Shown in pieces: positions 1-8,004 of a stretch of 64,000 bases of DNA. The stretch's first letter is position 1; every line of letters begins with the position of its first letter. A program made the translations under genes and the position numbers. Origin of the DNA: Pelagibius sp. Alg239-R121 (GTDB lineage Bacteria; Pseudomonadota; Alphaproteobacteria; Kiloniellales; Kiloniellaceae); assembly GCF_947331435.1 (NCBI RefSeq), contig NZ_CAMZOF010000002.1:434001-498000 (forward strand). Direction: 5' to 3'. The notes beneath the pieces were generated by a model. The model made no database searches. It worked only from the letters and a program-made list of their open reading frames with translations, and was not told the DNA's origin.

Positions 1-654
1 CGCGTTCACTCCACCCGCAAGTTCAATAATCCCGGCCGCCGATGTTTCATTTCCAGCCGCCAGTGGTGCTCCACCGTTACCGATGGAAAGCAAAAACAAT
101 ACCTTCGGCCTGGTTCCGACATCGGCGACCGCTTGCTTCAAATGCTTGAGGTCGCTCTCGACCTTGCGGGATAGCGCCAGACCCTTTTCCGATACAGCCA
201 TTGCGTCGGCAATCAGTCGAATCTTGTTCGAAATTCCCTGTGGTGTCGGGTCGTCAGGCACCAGGACGATCTGTTGGCCGGCGTCACGCAGTTGCTCGAG
301 CACGGCGGGCGGACCGGAGTCCTCCACGGCCAGAATGAGCGAAGGCCCCATGGCCAGGATGGGTTCGGCTGCCAATTGCCTCATATAGCCGACATTCGGT
401 AAGTCTGTAGCCTCGGCCGGAAAAAGACTGGTGGAATCGACGGCGAGAACACGATCCGCGAGTCCAAGCGCATAGACGATCTCCGTGACCGAGCCTCCGA
501 CCGACACCACCGAGCCACTGTCTGCGATCACGAGGCTATTGCCGGTCGCATCGACCATCGGCGACTGTGCAAAGGCTACCTGGGATTGGATGGCTAGCGA
601 AGCCGCGAACACAGCGGCAACACGCAGCCTCACAAGACTGTACAGCAAGCTCAC
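1..654 (-). CDS. hmuT: Heme ABC transporter periplasmic binding protein HmuT, 3' end cut by window edge
   Basis: The reverse strand reads open from a GTG at 654 to the left edge, giving 218 codons. The product begins with a signal peptide (hydrophobic stretch about residues 8-28, ending AFAQS) and continues with the layout of the class III heme/siderophore binding proteins: GGSVTEIVYALGLADRVLAV, then VGYMRQLAAEPILAMGPSL and a PPAVLEQLRDAG segment. The GTG overlaps the hmuS stop codon (GTGA), so translation is coupled. The protein would capture heme in the periplasm and pass it to an HmuUV permease/ATPase, expected just beyond the left edge. Identification rests on sequence layout plus position next to hmuS and the heme receptor. 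Confidence 0.88.
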   Translation of the reverse strand, partial: MSLLYSLVRLRVAAVFAASLAIQSQVAFAQSPMVDATGNSLVIADSGSVVSVGGSVTEIVYALGLADRVLAVDSTSLFPAEATDLPNVGYMRQLAAEPILAMGPSLILAVEDSGPPAVLEQLRDAGQQIVLVPDDPTPQGISNKIRLIADAMAVSEKGLALSRKVESDLKHLKQAVADVGTRPKVLFLLSIGNGGAPLAAGNETSAAGIIELAGGVNA

Positions 655-1739
655 ACTATCTCTCCGTAGGGCTCAAAAGCGGCAATCAAGCTCCGCCAGT
701 CATCCCGCTCCAGCTCACCGGGTTTGCGTTTGCCGAACATCCAGGCAATCTGATCATCTCTGGAATCGAAGATCTCGAGCGACGTCACGACGCCATCACG
801 GGTCGGCTTGCGGATGACCCAGGCCGCAGCAATCGAATCCATACGCAGATGCAGGTTGAAGCCTTCGTCCAGAACGTTGAACCAGGGCCCGAAAGCCTTC
901 AGTTTCTGCACCGGACCGGTATGAATCTGAATAACGCCCGGGTTGCCGGTAAAGATCATGAGCGGCGTGCAGGTGCTGGAGGCCGTCTCTAGAGCAGACC
1001 GGAAACTGGTGGGATCGACTCGATAGGCAAAATCTTCGCCGACCAACCTGAAAGCCTGAACACGGCCAACACCCAAGTCCTTCAGCATCGCATGAAAATC
1101 GTGCACGTCCTGCAATTCGCGCCAACGCTTGCGCAGCTCCGCGGGATCGATCTCGGGGTCAGGGCGTTCAGGCTGGCGTGCCGGTAACGCCGAGACCTCC
1201 AGTCCAGGTTCCTGATTTGGATCGAGATACTCCGCCACTAAGGCTTCATAGGCCTGCCGGTCGCTGTCCTCGCGCAAGTAGACTTTGTGCACGGCGGTTC
1301 CGTCCAGATCGAAGAACTGCAGACTGTGGCGCACTCCGCTGCGGGTCTCTTCCGTAACCGCGTAACCGCTACGCCAGTGGTCCAGGAACAGCCGAAGGTC
1401 GATATCTTCATCCAGAACGAGGCCCATGGACTTGAAGATCGAAATCTTGTCGAACACGCCGACCTTTTCGTGAACCGCATGATCGTTGCGGGTCAGCACC
1501 ATCACCTGCCCGAGGTTCGGGAAGCTCTTGATAATCTCACCCCATCGGCCCACAAGACGCCTGACATCTTCGCCACAGCGACAAGCCACCAACTCGCCTT
1601 CGGAAACGCCCAGCCGCCCGGCCGCATCCCGTGCACGCAGCTGCGGCTCCGTCGCTCTTAGGACCTGCCATCGGGTTTTGAGCTCTAACACGTCGATATC
1701 ACTGAGCTCCATTTCGTCAATGACGACAGTTTCGGTCAT
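651..1739 (-). CDS. hmuS: Heme-degrading/heme chaperone protein HmuS
   Basis: The 362-residue product has the size and two-repeat architecture of HmuS/ChuS/PhuS proteins. Two halves resemble each other: LRARDAAGRLGVSEGELVACR near residue 35 opens the first, and LRKRWRELQDVHDFHAMLKDLGVGRVQAFRLVG opens the second near residue 200, each followed by a hemin-degrading-factor domain (VMVLTRNDHAVHEKVG; LMIFTGNPGVIQIHTG). The family binds cytoplasmic heme and either degrades it or hands it to heme oxygenase. It lies 46 bases downstream of the TonB receptor gene and overlaps hmuT by 4 bases, so it is the third gene of a hemP-receptor-hmuS-hmuT operon. There is no signal peptide, consistent with a cytoplasmic role. 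Confidence 0.92.
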   Translation of the reverse strand: MTETVVIDEMELSDIDVLELKTRWQVLRATEPQLRARDAAGRLGVSEGELVACRCGEDVRRLVGRWGEIIKSFPNLGQVMVLTRNDHAVHEKVGVFDKISIFKSMGLVLDEDIDLRLFLDHWRSGYAVTEETRSGVRHSLQFFDLDGTAVHKVYLREDSDRQAYEALVAEYLDPNQEPGLEVSALPARQPERPDPEIDPAELRKRWRELQDVHDFHAMLKDLGVGRVQAFRLVGEDFAYRVDPTSFRSALETASSTCTPLMIFTGNPGVIQIHTGPVQKLKAFGPWFNVLDEGFNLHLRMDSIAAAWVIRKPTRDGVVTSLEIFDSRDDQIAWMFGKRKPGELERDDWRSLIAAFEPYGEIV

Positions 1740-1785
1740 TCTGTTCTTCCTTTCGCTACAACGCTCGTTCTGAACATCTTCGTCC

Positions 1786-4020
1786 TCACCATTTCAGCGA
1801 ATAACTGACGAGGCCTTTGAAGTTACGACCCGGTTCCAGTGCGTTGGTGTTGACCCGTGCGTAGGATTTGTCGAAAACGTTATCGATCCCCAGATCGAGC
1901 CTCAGACCGCTCAACACGTCGTCGGACGGCTGCCATGAAAAGTAGATGTCGTGGACCGCGTAGCCGTCGCGCTCCTCGGCCTGCGTGTCGACCTCGTCAA
2001 ATTTATCGGCAGCCAGCACGCGCCAGCCAACCAGAGAGTTGATCTCAGGCAGCTTCACAGCGGTGTTGAGGGTCACTTCGTCAGGCGTCAGAGTGCCCAG
2101 TTTTTCGCCTGTCTCTTCGTTCTCACCATCAATTCGTGAGAAACCCAGAGACACCAGGAAGCGCTCGCTTTCGTAAGAAGCTTCGATCTCTGAGCCCCAT
2201 AGCTTTGCTTCGGGCACATTGAAGGTCGTCGTCGTACCATCGCAATTCCCTGGAATGAAGGGATTACAGTCGACAAAGGGTGTTGGTTGATCGACCGCTG
2301 TATCGATGAAGTCGTCACCCCAGATAAGGAAGTGGGATGCCTTGACCTGAAATTGATCGCCGGCATCCACCAGATCCTCAAAGGTCACGCCACCTCCGAA
2401 CTCGATGGTCTTGGTTTTCTGTGGCTTCAGATCGCTGTTTGGTACGAAACGATTGGTGATGCCAGGACCGATAGGAATCTGAAAATGCACACCCGTCGTG
2501 AAGAGATCGTCAAACGTAGGTGCGCGGAAGGCCTCGGCATAGTTGGCGAATACGAGGAGCCAGTCGGTCGGCAGATAGCTGACACCGAGTCTGGGAGAGA
2601 GCGCAGTCTCTGTGTTGCTGTCCGAGACCGAACTGGACACCTCGTAACTGTCGAACCTAAGGCCCGGAATGATCAGGAGGTCACCCGGGATGACTCCGAA
2701 AGGCTCAGAAAATGTAATTTCCGCTTGAGAATAGATGCCCGTAAAACTGTCTTCTGCATCCGGCACGCCGCCCCGCTCCGCAGAACCCTGAGCGCCGTCC
2801 TGCTCGTCCTCGTAGTACTCCGCGCCGTAGGTGAATGTTACCGCGAGATCTTCCGAGAGCGTCAGATTAGACCGGTTGTCGAGGCGGAAACCGATGGTTT
2901 CGACATCACGCTCCAAGAGCGCGCCGGTTACTGCGAAAGTCGTCGGATCCAACTCAACTTCATCAACCTGCAGATCAGTGTAGTAGGCCAGGAAGTCCAG
3001 ATTGATCAGATCGTTGTCGGGATCCTTGTAGCTGTAGGCAACCCGGTAGGTGTCTGACAGAACCTCTTTGTCGAAGACCTCATCGCTTATGGCCTGACCG
3101 TTGTTGGGTTCCTGTGCATCGTTGCGGAAGGTGGTGAAAGAGCCTTCGATGCGGTGGTACTCGGCAAACTCGTAGCTTCCCTTAAACAAGCCGGAGATGA
3201 TTTCATCGTCGGTGTTGTCCAGCTCGGTGCCGTCGCCCAACTCGATGGAGCCGGAATCCCGCCGGGTTACACTGCCGATAAAATCGAGACCTTCGATCGG
3301 CGTGGCATAACCGGTCACCGTCCCGCTCGTTTCCCGGTTAACGGTCTGATAGCCGGTCGACGCTGACAGGCCGAAGGTTTCGTCTGCGGCCAAATAGTCG
3401 CTCGCATCGATGGTCCGGAATTCGATCACACCGCCTGTGCCGCCGCTGCCATAGAGTGAAGACGCAGGGCCGCGCAGGACTTCGACCTGCTTCAATAGAC
3501 TGGGGTCGATGAAAAAGCGGCCATCGTGGGCCGAACCGAAATTCTGCCGTGCGCCATCGATCAAAACAATGACATCTGGGCCATCGAAACCGCGGATACT
3601 TGGCACTTCGCCCGTACGGCGCGGCCCGCCCGTAAACTCGACATTGGGAACGAACCGCAGGATGTCGTCAGGTGTCGAAGCCTGCCGGCTTTGAATCTCC
3701 TCTCGACCGATGACCGAGACCATGCCTGGGTATTCGAAAGCCTTGATCGGATTACGGGTCGCGGTGACCGAAATCGGATCCAGGATCTTGTCGTAAGTGA
3801 CCGCGCCGCTTTCGGAGTCCTTTTTCGCCGTGTCGTTCTGAGCAAGTTCTTTTGCCGGGACTATCTCGCCCTGGCCTTCCGGTCGTCCGTCGACGAGCGA
3901 CAAAGGCTCACTGGGCTTAAGGCCGTCTTGAGCCTGAACGGCGACCGAGATAAGACAGGATCCGATAATCGATACGGTCATCGCCGCGCCCGTGTTCTTC
4001 GGGCGAATGAAACCAGCCAT
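1786..4020 (-). CDS. TonB-dependent heme/hemoglobin receptor
   Basis: The 744-residue protein has a signal peptide (about residues 1-31, ending AVQAQ), a roughly 50-residue linker, a TonB box (DPISVTATR), a plug domain (IRGFDGPDVIVLIDGARQNF; LRGPASSLYGSGGTGGVIEF) and a 22-strand barrel ending in the aromatic signature LVSYSLKW. The FRAP motif typical of heme/hemoglobin receptors is present (AEAFRAPTFDDLF), followed by VPNSDLKPQ at the place of the usual NPNL box. It imports heme across the outer membrane using TonB energy. No N-terminal STN signalling domain is present, so it is not a transducer. It lies between hemP and hmuS in one operon and is probably iron regulated through the Fur-like dyad at 4572-4586. 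Confidence 0.93.
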   Translation of the reverse strand: MAGFIRPKNTGAAMTVSIIGSCLISVAVQAQDGLKPSEPLSLVDGRPEGQGEIVPAKELAQNDTAKKDSESGAVTYDKILDPISVTATRNPIKAFEYPGMVSVIGREEIQSRQASTPDDILRFVPNVEFTGGPRRTGEVPSIRGFDGPDVIVLIDGARQNFGSAHDGRFFIDPSLLKQVEVLRGPASSLYGSGGTGGVIEFRTIDASDYLAADETFGLSASTGYQTVNRETSGTVTGYATPIEGLDFIGSVTRRDSGSIELGDGTELDNTDDEIISGLFKGSYEFAEYHRIEGSFTTFRNDAQEPNNGQAISDEVFDKEVLSDTYRVAYSYKDPDNDLINLDFLAYYTDLQVDEVELDPTTFAVTGALLERDVETIGFRLDNRSNLTLSEDLAVTFTYGAEYYEDEQDGAQGSAERGGVPDAEDSFTGIYSQAEITFSEPFGVIPGDLLIIPGLRFDSYEVSSSVSDSNTETALSPRLGVSYLPTDWLLVFANYAEAFRAPTFDDLFTTGVHFQIPIGPGITNRFVPNSDLKPQKTKTIEFGGGVTFEDLVDAGDQFQVKASHFLIWGDDFIDTAVDQPTPFVDCNPFIPGNCDGTTTTFNVPEAKLWGSEIEASYESERFLVSLGFSRIDGENEETGEKLGTLTPDEVTLNTAVKLPEINSLVGWRVLAADKFDEVDTQAEERDGYAVHDIYFSWQPSDDVLSGLRLDLGIDNVFDKSYARVNTNALEPGRNFKGLVSYSLKW

Positions 4021-4173
4021 AAATGCTTCCCCTTGGCTTTAAGCTTTGGATGTCGTGTCCTGGCTGGCTTGCGAAAGCGGCTTGGCCTTGGGTGGCTGGC
4101 TTGGACTTCGTAACGCGTCGTTTTATTGCCAAATGAACGTTTCGCCGGGCCTGCAAAACCTGGCCGGCTGGGT

Positions 4174-4374
4174 TCATTTGGTAAGAATCAATTTCCCTTT
4201 CTTGGTGGCACGTAACCGGTAGTGCTCGCCGTCATGTTCAATCACGACTTCATTGGAATCGGCAAAGAGGTCCCGGCTGTGCAACATTTTAATCTTGCGC
4301 GAAGAAAGGTTCGGCATACCCACTCCATCGAGATGGAGCGGATTGCGCCCGCTTTCCTTCGGCTTCACAGTCAT
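4174..4374 (-). CDS. hemP: Hemin uptake protein HemP
   Basis: The ATG at 4374 is preceded by a good AGGAAGA ribosome binding site 6 bases away and gives 66 residues; an upstream in-frame start at 4446 lacks such a site. The C-terminal half carries the HemP signature: serine-arginine followed by DLF, then EVVIEHDGEHYRLRATKKGKLILTK. HemP proteins are small, often regulatory factors that promote heme receptor expression in several proteobacteria. It is the first gene of the heme operon. The 153 bases to the receptor start contain an imperfect GC-rich hairpin (about 4144-4168) without a U tract, a possible processing or attenuation element. Confidence 0.9.
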   Translation of the reverse strand: MTVKPKESGRNPLHLDGVGMPNLSSRKIKMLHSRDLFADSNEVVIEHDGEHYRLRATKKGKLILTK

Positions 4375-4571
4375 ATTGTCTTCCTGACTTTTCCCGCAGC
4401 TCGATTTCGCACTGAAGCCGAGTCTACGCTCGGGCTTTTCCAGCATTGCCGCTCCACAGCAACGAGTTGCGGGACCTTATTTGTTCTCCTCAAACATGAG
4501 GGTTCTTGGTGACCGGCACCCAACGATGCGGAGCCCGGTCGCCGCAACTCTCACTTCGACTCAATCAATAA

Positions 4572-4586
4572 TGAGAATGACTCGCA
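4572..4586. promoter_or_regulatory. Putative Fur box for the heme operon
   Basis: TGAGAAT-G-ACTCGCA is a 7-1-7 dyad whose half sites (TGAGAAT and, on the other strand, TGCGAGT) agree with each other at five of seven positions and match the Fur pattern TGATAAT-N-ATTATCA in spacing. It sits in the divergent region upstream of hemP. Which regulator binds it (Fur, Mur or another iron regulator) cannot be read from sequence. Confidence 0.55.
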
Positions 4587-4653
4587 CTTGCAATGTTTAA
4601 ATAACGCTCACTTCGCAATTAGCTTAGAAGTGGTCACTTCACGCTAGGTGTCG

Positions 4654-4684
4654 CCAGTATTTACAGGTTCTGGTTGAATACTGG
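4654..4684. repeat. Inverted repeat CCAGTATT / AATACTGG, candidate operator
   Basis: CCAGTATT (4654-4661) and AATACTGG (4677-4684) are perfect inverted copies separated by 15 bases, 184 bases upstream of the dehydrogenase start. The spacing would suit a dimeric regulator contacting sites two helical turns apart. No regulator gene is adjacent. Confidence 0.4.
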
Positions 4685-4867
4685 TCTGTAACGCAGCCCA
4701 CATCCCACGATGCAGAATTCACACGCCGGCTTGCTTGTCTGCGCGCCAGCAATCCGTAATCTGACGGTCGAGGGTCAAACCTGAAGATCAGCACAGAAAC
4801 TGATCACTGCGCCGCGCAGTCCCCGCGCTGCAGAAGCAAGCCCCCAGATAAGCAGGAGAAGACACCG

Positions 4868-5833
4868 ATGTCCGACCGCCCCGTTGTCCTGGTCACCCGC
4901 CGATTGACCGATGCCGTCCATGCGCGCCTGGAGAAGAACTACAATCCGGTTTTCAACCTTGAAGACCGGGTGTTCGATCAAAGCGAACTGGTTTCCAAAT
5001 GCCAGTCAGTAGATGCGGTGATTCCCTGCCACTCTGAACTCTTCTCTGCCGAGGTCATTGCGGCGCTGCCGGAACGCCTGAAGGTCATTGCCAATCACTC
5101 CGTGGGGGTCGATCACGTGGACCTAACGGCAGCCAAAGAAAAAGGTGTGATCGTCACAAACACGCCGGATGTCCTGTCTGACGCGACGGCTGAAATCGCG
5201 ATCCTCTGCATGCTGGGCGCGGCACGGAGAGCGAGTGAAGGTGACAGAATGGTTCGGGAAGGCCGGTGGGATTTCTGGAGCCCGGCTTTCATGGTCGGCG
5301 TACAGACGACGGGCAAACGCTTGGGAATCATCGGTATGGGCAGGGTCGGTCAAGTGATGGCAATGCGCGGCCGAGGTTTCGGAATGGAGATTCACTACAG
5401 TAACCGCCGCCGCTTGCCACAGGACCTCGAACAGGGTGCGATCTTTCATGAGACGGTCGAGGACCTGCTACCAAACTGCGATGTTCTGTCCCTGCACTGT
5501 CCCTCGACCCCCGAAACCAAGGGTCTGATGAACGCCGAACGCCTTGCCTTATTGCCAAACGACGCCGTACTGGTCAATACGGCAAGAGGACCATTGATCG
5601 ACGAAGCTGCACTGATTGACGCCCTAAAGAATGGGGGCCTTTTTGCTGCCGGGCTGGACGTATTTTGTGACGAGCCGGGCGGCAATCCGGAACTGAGCAG
5701 GTTGGACAACGTCTTTATGCTGCCGCACGTCGGATCAGCGACCAAAGACACGCGCGATGCTATGGGGTTCCGGGCCATCGATAACCTGGATGCCGTTTTC
5801 GCCGGCCGGGAACCAGGCGACCGGGTCGCTTAA
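4868..5833 (+). CDS. D-isomer specific 2-hydroxyacid dehydrogenase (glyoxylate/hydroxypyruvate reductase type)
   Basis: The 321-residue protein shows the complete family signature. The Rossmann motif is GIIGMGRVGQVMA (about residue 157). The catalytic Arg is in LVNTARGPLIDEAALIDAL, the Glu in GLDVFCDEPGGNPEL and the His in MLPHVGSATKDTR. It interconverts a 2-oxoacid and a D-2-hydroxyacid with NAD(P)H; the closest well-known activities are glyoxylate and hydroxypyruvate reduction. (S)-sulfolactate dehydrogenase SlcC also belongs to this broad family, a possibility given the sulfur genes next door but not decidable here. AGGAG lies 9 bases before the ATG. The gene is monocistronic and converges on the SulP gene. 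Confidence 0.88.
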   Translation: MSDRPVVLVTRRLTDAVHARLEKNYNPVFNLEDRVFDQSELVSKCQSVDAVIPCHSELFSAEVIAALPERLKVIANHSVGVDHVDLTAAKEKGVIVTNTPDVLSDATAEIAILCMLGAARRASEGDRMVREGRWDFWSPAFMVGVQTTGKRLGIIGMGRVGQVMAMRGRGFGMEIHYSNRRRLPQDLEQGAIFHETVEDLLPNCDVLSLHCPSTPETKGLMNAERLALLPNDAVLVNTARGPLIDEAALIDALKNGGLFAAGLDVFCDEPGGNPELSRLDNVFMLPHVGSATKDTRDAMGFRAIDNLDAVFAGREPGDRVA

Positions 5834-5854
5834 ACCCAAGCGACCGAGTCGCTT
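5817..5854. repeat. 15-base direct repeat at the dehydrogenase stop codon
   Basis: GCGACCGGGTCGCTT (5817-5831) and GCGACCGAGTCGCTT (5840-5854) are direct copies differing at one base, 23 bases apart. Each copy is itself a small dyad (GCGAC/GTCGC). They span the end of the coding region and may form the first part of a termination structure. Confidence 0.5.
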
Positions 5855-5863
5855 GAATAGAGC

Positions 5864-5884
5864 GGCCGGATCATCTGATCGGCC
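5864..5884. terminator. Hairpin between convergent genes, probable bidirectional terminator
   Basis: GGCCGGATC and GATCGGCC flank an ATCT loop, forming a stem with one bulged base between the convergent ends of the dehydrogenase (5833) and SulP (5907) genes. No long U tract follows on either strand, so termination strength is uncertain. Confidence 0.45.
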
Positions 5885-5906
5885 TCAAACCTATTGGAAA
5901 AAGTGA

Positions 5907-7859
5907 TCAGGCGTCAGCTGCGGCTGCCGGTGGACGCTTAGAGGTGGCTTCGTCGGACTCATCGTTCGCCGGGGGGGCCTCGTCCTGACCGACCGGCGCA
6001 GCAGCTGCATCCGATACTGCCGCCAGCTCTTCCTCACGGGCATTGGCAAGTGCTTCGATGATTTTGGCTTCCTCCGCTTCAGGCGTGCGGGGTTCAAGCT
6101 CGGGCGCACCGGGCCTGCCTTTGCATTCCAGGAAGACCCGTGCCGAACAATTCCGGCAGGTATCGTCAGCGAGCCGAGAAACCAACTGCTCGATCGCGGT
6201 CCCCTTGCTCTCGAAGACGTTCTCCGCACCGATTGTTTCAATAACCCGCAGCTTACGCAGACGCTTCAACATCGGAGGGTAGCGCGCAACAATGTACAAT
6301 GCACCGCCACGCGCCTGACGGCGTAGGTGTTCCTCAACCATCATATCCGCGGCCGCCAGATCGATCTCGCCGACTCCCTTGAGTACCAGCACCAGATGAA
6401 GCTGACCGGCGTGGTCGCGTTCCAGCTTGCGGAATTCTGCCTCAATGGTCTCTACCGACCCAAAATAGACCGCTCCATCGATGCGCGCGAAGACGATTTC
6501 AGGACATTCCACCAGACTGTGCGCAATGACGTTGCGGAAACTTCGCCGGGTGCTGCCGGGGTCCGGTGAACTGATCGCCAGCTTCGGCCGTGCGGAGTTC
6601 GAGAGGAAAATCAGGAGGGAGAGAATCACGCCGACATAAATCGCGAATTCAAGGCGCACGAACAAGCCGGCCAGGATCGTCGCGATTACAACGGCACTGT
6701 CGGAGCGGCTGGAGCGCAGGACGTGCCGGATTTCCTTGCGGTCGATTAGCTTCCAGGCGACGTAGAGAATGATACCGGCCATAGCAGGCAGGGGCGTCAG
6801 GCTGACCAGAGGCGCCACGAAAAACAGCATGCCTCCCAGCAGTATCGAGGAGATAATGGCCGATATCGGGGTCTTGGCGCCGGCCTCGTAGTTAACGCCG
6901 CTGCGGGTAAAGGATCCGGAACCTGGATAGGCCTGGAACAACCCGCCCACAAGGTTCGACATCCCCTGTCCGATGATCTCCTGATTCGCATTAAAGCGCG
7001 TATGTGTCCGAGTCGCGAACGCCCGGCCGATGGAAACGGCCTCAAGTAACGCAATCAGTGCAATAGCGAACGCACTTTCCGACAGGCTGCCGGCGCTCTC
7101 CAGCGTCACGTTCGGGAGATAAAAACTCGGCGTAATCGAAGGCAGCTCCCCGACCATCGAGACACCATTCTCCCTGGCGTCCAGCAACCAAGCGAGTAGC
7201 CCACCGCCAATCAGCGCGAGCATGAAGCCAGGCAGGCGCACGGAAATCCTGCGGAACACAAGAACCAGAATCAATGTGAAAACGGCAATCACGATCGATC
7301 GCCAGTTCACCACGTCGACAGACGTCACGAGATTGTAGGCGCGCTCGACCACGGTTCCCCCGCGCGCCACTTGGACTCCAAGCACATCGCCCATCTGACT
7401 GATACCGATGAGCACTGCCGCGGCAGCGGTGAAGCCAACCAGGACGGAATGCGAGACAAAGGTCACGAGACGGCCAAGCTTGGCCACGCCGAGCGCGAGC
7501 TGGAATGCTCCGACAAGAAGAGTGAGGATAAGGGCCGATTCGATAAAAGCGGCAGAGCCGGGGTCGTGCTTGAGGTAAAGCGCATTGAAGACAACGGCAG
7601 AGATCGCCGTTGTCGGCCCGGAGATCATTACCATCGAAGAGCCGAAGATCGCAGCAACGATCGGCGTGATCATTGCCGTATAGATTCCGAACTCGGGTGG
7701 AAGGCCGGCGATCGTGGCGAATGCGATCGCCTGGGGCAAAACGATCGTTGCGTTGGTGAAACCGGCAAAAAGATCGGCGCGCAGAGTCCCCCTGTCAACT
7801 GATGGAAGCCAGGTCAAGCAGGGCAGCGCCCTGCTGAAAAACTCACTGCTGAAACTCAC
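5907..7859 (-). CDS. SulP family anion (sulfate-type) transporter with STAS domain
   Basis: The GTG at 7859 is preceded by GGAAAGG at suitable spacing and gives 650 residues; an upstream TTG at 7880 lacks a site. The N-terminal 420 residues are multi-spanning with the SulP signature (PQAIAFATIAGLPPEFGIYTAMI; YPGSGSFTRSGVNYEAGAKTPIS). A STAS domain follows (about 450-560; VFARIDGAVYFGSVETIEAEF, LVLKGVGEIDLAAADMM), then a Cys cluster (CRNCSARVFLEC) and a 70-residue acidic, Ala-rich tail. The family moves sulfate, bicarbonate or other anions. Being 145 bases downstream of soeC on the same strand, it could handle the sulfate made by SoeABC, in either direction; direction and substrate are inference. 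Confidence 0.88.
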   Translation of the reverse strand: MSFSSEFFSRALPCLTWLPSVDRGTLRADLFAGFTNATIVLPQAIAFATIAGLPPEFGIYTAMITPIVAAIFGSSMVMISGPTTAISAVVFNALYLKHDPGSAAFIESALILTLLVGAFQLALGVAKLGRLVTFVSHSVLVGFTAAAAVLIGISQMGDVLGVQVARGGTVVERAYNLVTSVDVVNWRSIVIAVFTLILVLVFRRISVRLPGFMLALIGGGLLAWLLDARENGVSMVGELPSITPSFYLPNVTLESAGSLSESAFAIALIALLEAVSIGRAFATRTHTRFNANQEIIGQGMSNLVGGLFQAYPGSGSFTRSGVNYEAGAKTPISAIISSILLGGMLFFVAPLVSLTPLPAMAGIILYVAWKLIDRKEIRHVLRSSRSDSAVVIATILAGLFVRLEFAIYVGVILSLLIFLSNSARPKLAISSPDPGSTRRSFRNVIAHSLVECPEIVFARIDGAVYFGSVETIEAEFRKLERDHAGQLHLVLVLKGVGEIDLAAADMMVEEHLRRQARGGALYIVARYPPMLKRLRKLRVIETIGAENVFESKGTAIEQLVSRLADDTCRNCSARVFLECKGRPGAPELEPRTPEAEEAKIIEALANAREEELAAVSDAAAAPVGQDEAPPANDESDEATSKRPPAAAADA

Positions 7860-8004
7860 TCGCCGATCCCTTTCCGGCAATCAGGCTCTTGGTCGATAGA
7901 TGAGAGAGCGATCCACGATCCTGACCGTTTCCGTCAAAAACGACCTCGCTCCGGATTCAGATATTCAAATTCCTCGCGCCCGAAAAGAGGGACGCTGCAC
8001 CTCA

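Larger units (their letters stand above)
4375..4867. other. Divergent promoter region between hemP and the 2-hydroxyacid dehydrogenase
   Basis: No gene is supported in these 493 bases. The region holds the divergent promoters of the heme operon and of the dehydrogenase gene at 4868. A Fur-like dyad (4572-4586) lies about 200 bases upstream of hemP. A perfect 8-bp inverted repeat lies at 4654-4684, and an AGGAG ribosome binding site directly precedes 4868. Confidence 0.6.

Noticed and set aside
2287-3057. A 256-codon open frame opposite the TonB receptor
   Set aside because: Antisense to the receptor barrel region, no ribosome site and no family features.
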